This document shows, in pieces, positions 16,490-24,266 of a stretch of 54,094 nt of DNA. A model generated the notes under the pieces. That model worked only from the letters and a program-made list of their open reading frames with translations, was not told the DNA's origin and made no database searches. The DNA is taken from assembly GCF_002286775.1 (NCBI RefSeq), contig NZ_NSGJ01000036.1:1-54094 (forward strand). Reading direction: 5' to 3'. The DNA is from Myroides sp. N17-2. GTDB taxonomy: Bacteria; Bacteroidota; Bacteroidia; Flavobacteriales; Flavobacteriaceae. Position 1 is the first letter of the stretch; every line of letters starts with the position of its first letter. Made by a program: the position numbers and the translations under genes.

Positions 16490-18061
16490 CTACGAAAGCT
16501 GTTTTTCGATGCTCTTGCGGTCTTTTTTGCTCATAATAAGCTCACCAAGTTTATTGATATACACTCTTGTTTTAAGAGTGCGTATTCTACCGAAGTGATG
16601 GAATAGCACATAGAGTAGTACACCGATACTAGCTATGTTGATATATCCATAGAGTGTCTTGGTCGCTGCTAAGACGCCGTTAAGCTGTACCGCAGGTAGG
16701 CTAATGCCTGAGCCTGCTCGTAGTAGCACGGCATCATCTAAGTACACCGCTAGGTTATTAAGACTCTGGATCTGGAGTTGATACTGTACCCAAGAGTATA
16801 ATGCGCTAAAGATACCTACAGCGATAAACGTACGCCAAACTACTGCAAAGCCTATTAATCCTAACATAATGGCGATATCTAGCTTGTCTAAGGTGTAGTA
16901 CCACGTAGCGATAAAGATAACGCCCATACCATATCCTTTAAAGAACATCGGCAAGTACCACATCGAGTAGCTAAACTCTGTAGCCATAGACAGGTACATC
17001 GCTACGCTATAGAGCATAAACCCTGAGAATCCTGAGAAGATAAGCATACGGATAGGTAGTTCGTTCTTATACCAATTATAACAGACTAACGCCGCGGCTA
17101 TCAGTCCGGGTATTAATAGTGTGTTTAAAGAGGCATTAGTCACAGGGTTATATCCTAATATCCCGACAGCGAAGATGTTCTGTATCGTAGCTGTGGCTAG
17201 GTACATCCCTAGGCACAATAGCATAATAACACCGTGTCGTACATTCGTTTTTCTAAAGGCGGTAAGCGGTAAGAATGGTCTTCTGACAACTTGCTGACGT
17301 AAGACAAATATAAACAGCAGTATCCCAAATAGCAGTGTGCAGTATCGTATAATCTCTGAGTCAAACCACGCCTGCTGTTTACCAAAGGCAAGGATATAGG
17401 CAAGGATCATAAAAGTGAAGTTAAATAGTAGTATACTTAACCAATCGATATAGATAAAGGGAACTTTGCGCATAAAGCGTTTGTTATGTTGAAAGACAAC
17501 ACATACCAAGGCGGCAAAGAAGCACATCATCGCAAAGCGCATATAACCGATTTGCCAATTATATAGATAAGATAATTTAGCCATATAGTATCCTGATAAC
17601 TGCGTGACGATTAGTAATACGGAGTAATAAACACTATAGAATATCCCTCTGTTTCCCCCGACACTAAGAAGCATCATAAGGGGAAGAACCACTTCCATCA
17701 TTCCCGCCATCTTAAACACGCCCATTAAGTAGGAGCAGGTGATGATGATATAGGGATTATGTGTCGTGCCTTGTATCACGTATAAAATACCTAGCATAGT
17801 TAGTGAAGTCACAAGTATCTCTTTAGTTCTGAACCTTGCTTTTATTCTAACTACTAGTGGCATCACTGTACCAAGTCCTATCGCATAGGCATAGTTCGCC
17901 CATAGGTAGTACTCCGTCGATGCACCTGTACTTCCTACGAGATAGGTGATGTTGGTTGTGTATATCCCACTGATACAAAAGAATACAAAGGCTATCAGTG
18001 TGATAAGTAACAACATAATAGGCTTGGGTACCCAAGTGTGAAATAATCCTTTGTTATACAT
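16490..18061 (-). CDS. MFS transporter, EmrB-like inner-membrane component
   Basis: About 523 residues with roughly 14 hydrophobic segments, the layout of DHA2-type drug exporters. The open frame extends to 18133, but its first 24 codons come from a GTTGTGATGTTG-type repeat; the ATG at 18061 (MYNKGLFHTW) is the likely start. Upstream on the same strand are an HlyD-type adaptor and a TolC-type channel, so the three should form an EmrAB-TolC-like complex that exports compounds across both membranes. The substrate is unknown. The C-terminus ends with a charged tail (KKDRKSIEKQLS). A terminator follows. Confidence 0.82.
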   Translation of the reverse strand: MYNKGLFHTWVPKPIMLLLITLIAFVFFCISGIYTTNITYLVGSTGASTEYYLWANYAYAIGLGTVMPLVVRIKARFRTKEILVTSLTMLGILYVIQGTTHNPYIIITCSYLMGVFKMAGMMEVVLPLMMLLSVGGNRGIFYSVYYSVLLIVTQLSGYYMAKLSYLYNWQIGYMRFAMMCFFAALVCVVFQHNKRFMRKVPFIYIDWLSILLFNFTFMILAYILAFGKQQAWFDSEIIRYCTLLFGILLFIFVLRQQVVRRPFLPLTAFRKTNVRHGVIMLLCLGMYLATATIQNIFAVGILGYNPVTNASLNTLLIPGLIAAALVCYNWYKNELPIRMLIFSGFSGFMLYSVAMYLSMATEFSYSMWYLPMFFKGYGMGVIFIATWYYTLDKLDIAIMLGLIGFAVVWRTFIAVGIFSALYSWVQYQLQIQSLNNLAVYLDDAVLLRAGSGISLPAVQLNGVLAATKTLYGYINIASIGVLLYVLFHHFGRIRTLKTRVYINKLGELIMSKKDRKSIEKQLS

Positions 18062-18246
18062 TTTTGTTTTTTTGTGATGTTGTAGAGTTGTGATCTTGTA
18101 GAGTTGTGATGTTGCTTGAAAGACAATTTGCACTATTAAAGTTGAGTAAAAACCGTTAACTATTCACCGTTCACTATTTTAAAACTTATAGTGAACTATT
18201 AAAGTTGAGTAAAAACCGTTAACTGTCAACTGTTCACCGTTAACTC
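18062..18246. repeat. Short repeats between exporter genes
   Basis: Near-identical 30-bp direct repeats containing AAAGTTGAGTAAAAACCGTT occur at about 18137 and 18198. Next to the MFS start, GTTGTGATGTTG-like units are repeated (18065-18115). Similar units recur at 4430-4455, 19398-19450 and 30495-30590. No gene. Confidence 0.6.
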
Positions 18247-19389
18247 TTAATTCGCTAGTTGTATATTCATATTCATTCCTGCCTTAAGGCTAGCGATATC
18301 TTGGATATCATTGGTCTCTGTGAACTCTATACGCACAGGGATACGTTGTTGCACTTTTACGAAGTTACCTGTTGAGTTGTCCGTAGGCATACTAGAGTAT
18401 CTAGATCCTGTAGCAGCAGAGATAGCAGTTACCTTTCCCTCGAAGTGTTTTCCCTTTACAGCGTCTGCGGTCATGTCGATTATTGCACCGAGTTGTATAT
18501 TGCCCATTTGAGATTCAAGAAAGTTCGCCGTTACCCATTTCTCGTTATCTCTAACGATAGTGGTGATCTGCTGACTAGGAGAGAGAAGTTGTCCTTCATT
18601 GATCAGACGTCTTCCCATCACTCCATCATAAGGAGCTGTAATCACAGTATAAGACAAGTTTAGCTTAGCCATATCGAGCATTGCTTTTGTACGTTTAATA
18701 TCAGCATCATTTAGCGCTATGCGAGTCTGAATCTCATTCACGGACAACTTGGTTGTATTCTGTTGTTTGACTAAGCTCTCGTAAGACGATTTCGCTGCCT
18801 GATACTCTGTTTTTACTTGGTCATACTGTTGTTGAGTGACTGCCTCAGCTTGTAGCAAGTTCTCGTATCTTTTGTTGTTTTGCTCCGCGTTCCATAGACG
18901 TGCTTTAGCTCCTTCAATATTAGAACTAAACACCCCGATATTATTAGAGGCAGTCTGTACAGAAGACGCTGTTACATTCTTAGCTGCTAATGCGCTTAGG
19001 TATGCCGCTTCAGCTTGTTCTACTTGCGTAAGAATCTCTCTGTCATCTAAGATCACTAGTGTATCTCCTTTATGTACCTGTTGGTGTTCTATAAATCGGA
19101 TATCTTTAATATAGGCAGATACACGAGTGTTTATTGGGTTGATGAATTCTTCTACCTGTGCTGACTCTGTGTAGTCTTTATCGTTAATGTGGAAGTATTT
19201 AGTTAATAACCAAAAGAAGGCGATACCTATTATAGCAAAGGTTAGGGTGTTTACTAAAAGTATTTTTGCCTTCTTTTTTTTATCTTCTTTAGCCTTACTT
19301 TGCTTAGCCTCTTCTTGTGAAGCTTTATCTTTGTCAACTTGCTCCACTGGAGTAGGTTGTTCATTTATTGTATTTTCTTTATTTTCCAT
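18247..19389 (-). CDS. HlyD/EmrA-family periplasmic adaptor
   Basis: About 380 residues. A cytoplasmic Lys/Glu-rich N-terminus (MENKENTINEQPTPVEQ) is followed by one membrane helix (about residues 42-64), a coiled-coil hairpin (about 120-220) and lipoyl/barrel segments with the family motif APYDGVMGRRLINEGQ. The frame extends to 19455, but those codons are repeat-derived, so ATG 19389 is chosen. It links the MFS pump (16490) with the TolC-like channel (19587) of the same operon. Confidence 0.85.
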   Translation of the reverse strand: MENKENTINEQPTPVEQVDKDKASQEEAKQSKAKEDKKKKAKILLVNTLTFAIIGIAFFWLLTKYFHINDKDYTESAQVEEFINPINTRVSAYIKDIRFIEHQQVHKGDTLVILDDREILTQVEQAEAAYLSALAAKNVTASSVQTASNNIGVFSSNIEGAKARLWNAEQNNKRYENLLQAEAVTQQQYDQVKTEYQAAKSSYESLVKQQNTTKLSVNEIQTRIALNDADIKRTKAMLDMAKLNLSYTVITAPYDGVMGRRLINEGQLLSPSQQITTIVRDNEKWVTANFLESQMGNIQLGAIIDMTADAVKGKHFEGKVTAISAATGSRYSSMPTDNSTGNFVKVQQRIPVRIEFTETNDIQDIASLKAGMNMNIQLAN

Positions 19390-19586
19390 TGCTTTTATTG
19401 TGATGTTGTGAAGGTGTTTTTTTGCGATGTCGTGATGTTGAGAAGTTGTTCCCATCTATGTCACCCTGACGATAGGAAGGGTCACACTTGTAATTCTATC
19501 AAGTAACCGCAATCTATTTCACGTCATATAAGTACATTATGGCGTAGCCAAACATTCCTAATTCCTAATTAAATGCCCTGCGGGCA
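19390..19586. repeat. Mixed interspersed repeats between adaptor and channel genes
   Basis: Contains GATGTTG-type units, an imperfect hairpin (GTCACCCT...AGGGTCAC, about 19459-19484) and ATGCCC-TGC-GGGCAT (19573-19587) next to AATTCCTAATT motifs, which also appear near 40290. No gene is visible. Confidence 0.55.
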
Positions 19587-20906
19587 TTAAAGCGTTCCTG
19601 TCGACTTAAGTAGATTATAATATTGATATAACACGTTAATCTCAGCGTTAGCGAACTGTAGTTCTGCCTCTAGCTTAGCATTAGTGGCATCAGTCATTTC
19701 TGCTTGTATGGCTAATTGGTTTAAGTATTTCGCCTCGATGATCTTATAGTTCTCTTGTGCGAGCTGTTGACTTTTCTTGAGTAGGTTAGCGTTTTGTACA
19801 GCCTCATCGTACTTAGTGTAAGAAGCATTGACTCCCATTTCCACTTGTTGCTGAACTAAGGTTACAGACTCCTCAGCTTTGTTTTTCTGAAGTTGTTCTA
19901 ACTTTACTTTTTTCGGTGTTTTATATAAGTTGTCAATATTATAACTTAACGCAACACCTACTTGCCAAGCGTTAGAGTACATATCCATTACAGGATTAGT
20001 CGTAGTGATAGGTCTAGTCATATTATAACCACCTACTGCAGATACAGAAGGATACTTATCGGTATTGGCTATCTCTATTTTCTTTTGGGCTACTTCTACA
20101 CCTTTCTCTACCTTTTGCATCATCGGATGTTGCGTGTAGGCGAGGTTTAAGTAGAAGTTATAATCTCCGTCTAGCACCTTGTGATTTAAGGATTCTATAG
20201 GGGTTAACTTAGTGGTAGTCGGCAGTCCAAGAGCGATATCTAGGTTATAGTTAAGAATAGACAAGTTGTTATCTACGATTAGCAATGCCTGATCCATATT
20301 CTGCAAGGCAAGTTCTCCTCTTATAACCTCGTTACGAGTCATCATTCCTTGTTTATAGAAGCGGTTTACATTCTCTAGTCTGATTTGCGCCAACTGTTTA
20401 TTGTTTTGGTACACGCGTTCTTGGTGGATCAGTTTATAAGCGTCTAAGTAGTTTGAGATAACTAAGAACTTAATAGACTGTTGATCCTGTATAAGGTCTA
20501 AAGAAGCTAGTTGTTCTCCTATCTTAGCTAGTTCGATATTCTTATTAATCACACCTCCTTTATACAGTAACTCAGAAGCCTGCAGGGCATAGCTGTTCCC
20601 GAAGTGAGGCATACTCTTATTCATCACGTGGCTAAAGTCTCTGTCTAATATCTGTGCATCTGCTATATAAGAAGCATTGGCAGTAAATGCGAGGTGTGGT
20701 AGCTGTTGTTGTTTTACTAATAGTGTTTGTTGAGCACTAATATCCTTGTTTAACGCAGTGACTTTAAGTTGCTGATGGTTCTCCATCGCTAGGTTTACTG
20801 CCTGTTCTATACTAATTGTCTTTTCGCTTACTTGGCTATACACGGATGTATATGAGAGAAGAAGTAAGCTTAATCCACAAAAGTATTTGTGGGTAATTCT
20901 GATCAT
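19587..20906 (-). CDS. TolC-family outer-membrane channel of the exporter
   Basis: A 439-residue protein. The signal peptide cleaves near SVYSQ (about residue 25), and two related helical repeats follow, beginning TISIEQAVNLAMENHQQLKV. It contains none of the metal-rich inserts of the cusC product. First gene of the operon with the HlyD adaptor and MFS pump downstream, behind a -7 promoter element at 20928. It would form the outer-membrane exit duct. Confidence 0.87.
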   Translation of the reverse strand: MIRITHKYFCGLSLLLLSYTSVYSQVSEKTISIEQAVNLAMENHQQLKVTALNKDISAQQTLLVKQQQLPHLAFTANASYIADAQILDRDFSHVMNKSMPHFGNSYALQASELLYKGGVINKNIELAKIGEQLASLDLIQDQQSIKFLVISNYLDAYKLIHQERVYQNNKQLAQIRLENVNRFYKQGMMTRNEVIRGELALQNMDQALLIVDNNLSILNYNLDIALGLPTTTKLTPIESLNHKVLDGDYNFYLNLAYTQHPMMQKVEKGVEVAQKKIEIANTDKYPSVSAVGGYNMTRPITTTNPVMDMYSNAWQVGVALSYNIDNLYKTPKKVKLEQLQKNKAEESVTLVQQQVEMGVNASYTKYDEAVQNANLLKKSQQLAQENYKIIEAKYLNQLAIQAEMTDATNAKLEAELQFANAEINVLYQYYNLLKSTGTL

Positions 20907-20927
20907 CTTATTTGTACTTTATGGGGA

Positions 20928-20935
20928 CAAAGTTA
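20928..20935 (-). promoter_or_regulatory. -7 promoter element (TAACTTTG) of the exporter operon
   Basis: Minus-strand TAACTTTG matches TAnnTTTG, 21 bp before the ATG at 20906. It lies between the AraC gene and the operon, so the operon has its own promoter. Confidence 0.6.
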
Positions 20936-20997
20936 CCTCAGTACGCTATGGTATAAAATGATTGAGAATAGCAAAAAAGATGTTCGAAAGTATTATT

Positions 20998-21864
20998 TTA
21001 TTGTTTGAACAGACTGCGGTACTCTGTTGGGCTAGAGTCTTGATGTTTTTTAAAGAAGTGAGTAAAAGCGTATTGGTCACTGAAGTTTAACTTCGTGGCT
21101 ATCTGTTTAATAGGTAGGGTAGTAGTCGATAATTGGGCTTTAGCCTCATTGAATATAAACTCACTAATGATCTCATTAGGCGTCTTACCTGACGTGTCTT
21201 TGACTACGGTACTTAGATGTCTAATAGAGAGTTGTAGTTGATCTGCGTAGTACTGCACTGATTTGGTCTCTAGATAATGATCTGAGACTAACATCACGAA
21301 GCGGTATGTGATCTTCTGCTGTGAAGTCATCTGCTTACTAGGATCATCATTTAGCGGCACAGCGATACTCACGATGTGATATAGGATGATATTAAAGTAA
21401 TCTTCTATAATGAATTTGGCATACTCTATCTCATCAAAATGCTGAAGGTAATAGGCTAGTGACTCCACGTTAGCCCAAAAGATGTCTATCTCGGGTTTGC
21501 TGATGTGGAAGTTGCGCTGTAGCTGTGTCTTTAGGTCCCTATATATCTTAAGACGGTGTAGCTTAAAGGATGCTGTCTCTAGAAAGTTCTTGTCATAGCT
21601 CAGTAGTCTTAGCTCGGCGTCCTCTGTGATCTCTAGTATCTCATAGACATACTTGACGTCAATTAAGAAGATAGAGTTCTCTACGATCTCAAACTCGTTA
21701 ATCTGCTCGCGTACTTTAAGCCTTCCTTTTTTGACAAATAAGAAAGAAGAACGCGTAGGTCTATAGGGGTGACCGAACTGCGCATCTTCGAATATGTTCT
21801 GTTGATCATATATTTGGATGTGTATGTATGATGAGTTGGCGGTAGCTATATTTCCTTGGATCAT
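20998..21864 (-). CDS. AraC-family transcriptional regulator
   Basis: A 288-residue protein with an N-terminal cupin-like sensing region and a C-terminal double helix-turn-helix (about 190-288), including IKQIATKLNFSDQYAFTHFF and the family ending TPTEYR-like SPTEYRSLF. It lies 91 bp upstream of the exporter operon on the same strand, so it is the likely local regulator. The ligand is unknown. Its upstream region carries the first copy of the 42-bp repeat. Confidence 0.87.
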   Translation of the reverse strand: MIQGNIATANSSYIHIQIYDQQNIFEDAQFGHPYRPTRSSFLFVKKGRLKVREQINEFEIVENSIFLIDVKYVYEILEITEDAELRLLSYDKNFLETASFKLHRLKIYRDLKTQLQRNFHISKPEIDIFWANVESLAYYLQHFDEIEYAKFIIEDYFNIILYHIVSIAVPLNDDPSKQMTSQQKITYRFVMLVSDHYLETKSVQYYADQLQLSIRHLSTVVKDTSGKTPNEIISEFIFNEAKAQLSTTTLPIKQIATKLNFSDQYAFTHFFKKHQDSSPTEYRSLFKQ

Positions 21865-21882
21865 AAGATGCTTTTGATGTGT

Positions 21883-21924
21883 GCAAGTTAAGCAAAAAAG
21901 AGAAGGTATGGACTTTAGATGTCT
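21883..21924 (+). repeat. 42-bp direct repeat, left copy
   Basis: Identical over all 42 bp to 23404-23445 (begins GCAAGTTAAGCAAA). Each copy is followed by a different but similarly built hairpin region ending in ATACCT. The pair brackets the MarR/DapB-like module. Confidence 0.9.
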
Positions 21925-22080
21925 ATCGGTATTCTGGATTAACTAGGGTCTCAAGGCTAAGCGTTCCTAGCCAGGTATACCTCAGTAAGTATGTTCTTAA
22001 TGGATAAGAAACTGGAAAAGAAAAAGAACTCTTTCATAATTTAATAACACTTTGCTGGACTTACCAGCCGGTTAAAGAGA

Positions 22081-22512
22081 TTGACAGATAATATTCTTTA
22101 TAGCACAAAGGATTTTTATAAATCTGTTGATACAGATATTGAACCAAATTGGCATCTTGTTTTTCTATTACTCAAAGAAAATGATTCTCTAACAGTTACT
22201 GATATATCTGAGCGTTTGTTATTGTCTCATCCAGCCGTGATAAAAATAATTAAGAATATGAAGGCGGGGGGCTATGTAAACACGGTTCCGCACTCCTTAG
22301 ATTCTAGAAAGCAAATGTTAAAGTTAAGTCAGAAAGCAGAGCAATCCCTTCCTGAATTTGAAAAATACTGGGCTGCATGTATATTGACAATGGAACAACT
22401 TTTAGAAGGTAATTCTATTTTTATGGATTCACTAGAAAAAATAGAGCAGAAGATAGAAGAAAGTAGTTACAAAGAAAGAACACTAAAAAACTTAAAAACG
22501 ATAGAAAAATGA
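22081..22512 (+). CDS. MarR-family regulator, 5' end apparently damaged
   Basis: The frame from a TTG at 22081 gives 143 residues with a winged helix-turn-helix (LTVTDISERLLLSHPAVIKII). The conserved N-terminus of this family continues upstream in frame (FAGLTSRLKRLTDNIL from 22051), but two consecutive stops, TAA TAA, at 22042-22047 precede it and no ATG is available. Either a TTG start is used or the first residues were lost when the module arrived. It overlaps the DapB-like gene by 4 nt (ATGA), so the two are translationally coupled. Confidence 0.7.
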   Translation: MTDNILYSTKDFYKSVDTDIEPNWHLVFLLLKENDSLTVTDISERLLLSHPAVIKIIKNMKAGGYVNTVPHSLDSRKQMLKLSQKAEQSLPEFEKYWAACILTMEQLLEGNSIFMDSLEKIEQKIEESSYKERTLKNLKTIEK

Positions 22513-23309
22513 TAAAAGTATTTATTGCTGGTGCTACCGGCTGGGCAGGATCTGCCTTAAGTAAAGGCGTATGCGAAAATAAAAACATGGAATTAGTGGG
22601 AGCCCTCTCAAGAAAACACAAAGGAGAAAATCTTTCAGAAGTGCTTGGAATTAATTACAGTAATATTCCAATATTTGAGGATATTCAAAGTGCTCTTGAT
22701 AAAACTGATTTTGATGTTTTAATTGATTATACTAGACCTGAAGTGGGTAAAAAAAATATAATTGAATCATTAAAAAGAGGTAAAAAAGTAGTAATCGGTA
22801 CTTCTGGATTAACCAATGATGATATAAAGGAAATTGAGGATGTTGCCAATGATAACGACACTTCTGTGCTTGCAGTTGGAAATTTTGCTATCTCGGTAGT
22901 ACTGCTTCAGAAATTTTCTGAGATGGCTGCTAAATATATGCCTAATTATGAAATTATGGATTATACTCATGAAGATAAGATAGACAGTCCAAGTGGTACT
23001 GCAAGAGAACTAGCTTATAGACTTTCTAATGTTAATAAGCCTAATGTACATGTTTCTGAGGATGAACTCATAGGGGGAAAATCCAGTCGTGGTGTAGCAT
23101 TAAATGGCGTTCAGGTTCATTCTGTAAGACTACCTGGTTTTGTTATTTCAGTGGAGACTATTTTTGGGCTGAAAGATGAGAAGCTTACCATACGCCATGA
23201 TTCTGGCCAAGGAGCTGAACCTTATGTAAAGGGAGCATTACTTGCTATAGAAAAAGTAGGTTCTTTTAAAGGACTCAGACGAGGGCTAGATACAGTAATG
23301 GATTTTTAA
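22509..23309 (+). CDS. DapB-like dihydrodipicolinate reductase family protein
   Basis: A 266-residue protein with an N-terminal Rossmann motif (IAGATGWAGSAL) and the central DapB signature ending KIDSPSGTA (about residues 160-168). In E. coli DapB the signature is preceded by two histidines; here the sequence is DYTHEDKIDSPSGTA, so the first (proposed catalytic) His is Thr, while the second His and the Lys remain. True lysine-pathway activity is therefore uncertain; a related NAD(P)H-dependent reductase is possible. It is coupled to a MarR-type regulator inside a module bracketed by 42-bp repeats, which suggests acquisition. Confidence 0.75.
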   Translation: MIKVFIAGATGWAGSALSKGVCENKNMELVGALSRKHKGENLSEVLGINYSNIPIFEDIQSALDKTDFDVLIDYTRPEVGKKNIIESLKRGKKVVIGTSGLTNDDIKEIEDVANDNDTSVLAVGNFAISVVLLQKFSEMAAKYMPNYEIMDYTHEDKIDSPSGTARELAYRLSNVNKPNVHVSEDELIGGKSSRGVALNGVQVHSVRLPGFVISVETIFGLKDEKLTIRHDSGQGAEPYVKGALLAIEKVGSFKGLRRGLDTVMDF

Positions 23310-23403
23310 CTTTATGTTATTTATTATATCATAATATAACTCCATACACAAGGCAATTATGATAAATAAATATATCTTTTTTCATAACTAATATTTCTGT
23401 CGA
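23310..23403. other. AT-rich spacer, nothing seen
   Basis: A short non-coding stretch after the DapB-like gene and before the second 42-bp repeat. No terminator with a clear T tract was found. Confidence 0.4.
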
Positions 23404-23445
23404 GCAAGTTAAGCAAAAAAGAGAAGGTATGGACTTTAGATGTCT
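23404..23445 (+). repeat. 42-bp direct repeat, right copy
   Basis: Identical to 21883-21924. It is followed by a nested hairpin: AGGTATGC (about 23459) with GCATACCT (about 23504), enclosing GAAGG-AAG-CCTTC. Confidence 0.9.
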
Positions 23446-23645
23446 GCGGAGTTAATGAGGTATGCGTGCGGTGTTCTTGCTGAAGGAAGCCTTCTGAGCA
23501 GGCATACCTAAGAGAATAGGCACAAAATCGGCTATAAACCGCAAGAGGGGAGAGGAAATCAATTAGTAAGGTATGTTTTTATAATTCGTAAGTACATATT
23601 ATATTTTTATAAATAATTATCAATGAGTGTTATAGGTGTGTTGGG

Positions 23646-23879
23646 ATGAATATAAAAGTAATCAAAACAGAGAAAGAATATGAAGACGCTTTAACAAGGT
23701 TAGAGCTAATCTTCGATGCAGTGCCTGGTACAGATGCTGGAGATGAAGTGGAATCGCTAAGCATTTTAGTAGAAAAATACGAGAATGAACATTATCCAAT
23801 AGATTTACCTGATCCTATAGAGGCTATAAAGTTTAGAATGGAACAGTTAGGGTATTCGCAGGGTAATGTCATTAGATAA
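23646..23879 (+). pseudogene. HigA-like antitoxin, N-terminal domain only
   Basis: The 77-residue product matches the N-terminal half of HigA-type antitoxins: MNIKVIKTEKEYEDALTRL, then YPIDLPDPIEAIKFRMEQLG, the junction that normally precedes the helix-turn-helix. It stops seven residues later (YSQGNVIR), so the DNA-binding domain is absent. No HigB toxin precedes it. A small gene overlaps its end. It is probably a deletion remnant, and expression is uncertain. Confidence 0.7.
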
Positions 23880-24045
23880 TCTAAAAGCTTGTGAAAAAGC
23901 ACTTAATATGAAAGTATCGAAACAAATTAGTAATAGAGCTGATGAGGTGAAAGAAAGCCTTAAAATAGCTGTAGAAGAACTTAAGCTTGTAAGAAAGGGA
24001 AAGATGAGAGGATACTCAAAGCAAGAGTTACTTGATGAGCTATAA
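23866..24045 (+). CDS. Small helical protein, antitoxin-like remnant
   Basis: A 59-residue frame starting ATG 23866, overlapping the HigA remnant by 14 nt. The product is mostly helical and charged and ends EELKLVRKGKMRGYSKQELLDEL in two parts that resemble the C-terminus of small RelE/ParE-partner antitoxins (GK...S..ELL.EL). No toxin gene follows before the ATPase module. Whether it is a true gene or the tail of a deleted one cannot be told. Confidence 0.45.
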   Translation: MSLDNLKACEKALNMKVSKQISNRADEVKESLKIAVEELKLVRKGKMRGYSKQELLDEL

Positions 24046-24114
24046 TAGCAGTACTTAAAGTAGTATGATACAATCACTGTTTTACTCTTTTTTGTGCGAA
24101 TTAGCTAAGCCTAT

Positions 24115-24219
24115 TTTGTAAAAATAAGAGGTTAAATAGTCAAAAAAAAGCTTATTTAGACAAAAACGTCAAAATAAGCTTTTTTTTATATGTCTATTTT
24201 TACATATTTGTATAAATAA
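24115..24219 (+). repeat. 105-bp direct repeat with large hairpin, left copy
   Basis: About 95% identical by eye to 25724-25828, same length, no gaps. Each contains an inverted repeat of about 20 bp per arm (AAAAAAAAGCTTATTT ... AAATAAGCTTTTTTTT) that also looks like a bidirectional terminator. The pair brackets the AAA ATPase gene. Confidence 0.9.
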
Positions 24220-24242
24220 GATGTTTTTTAGATGCTTATTTG

Positions 24243-24250
24243 TACATTTG
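24243..24250 (+). promoter_or_regulatory. -7 promoter element (TACATTTG) of the ATPase gene
   Basis: TACATTTG matches TAnnTTTG exactly, 16 bp before the ATG at 24267. It lies just outside the left 105-bp repeat, so the module carries its own promoter. Confidence 0.6.
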
Positions 24251-24266
24251 TGTAAATGATGAAGAT

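Noticed and set aside
18062..18133. N-terminal extension of the MFS protein
   Set aside because: The extra codons are encoded by GTTGTGATGTTG-type repeats and precede a better start at 18061; the same applies to the HlyD frame between 19390 and 19455.
21883..23445. Integron gene cassette with attC sites
   Set aside because: GTTAAGC in the 42-mer fits the attC R-box pattern, but no matching RYYYAAC partner at the right distance and no integron integrase were found.
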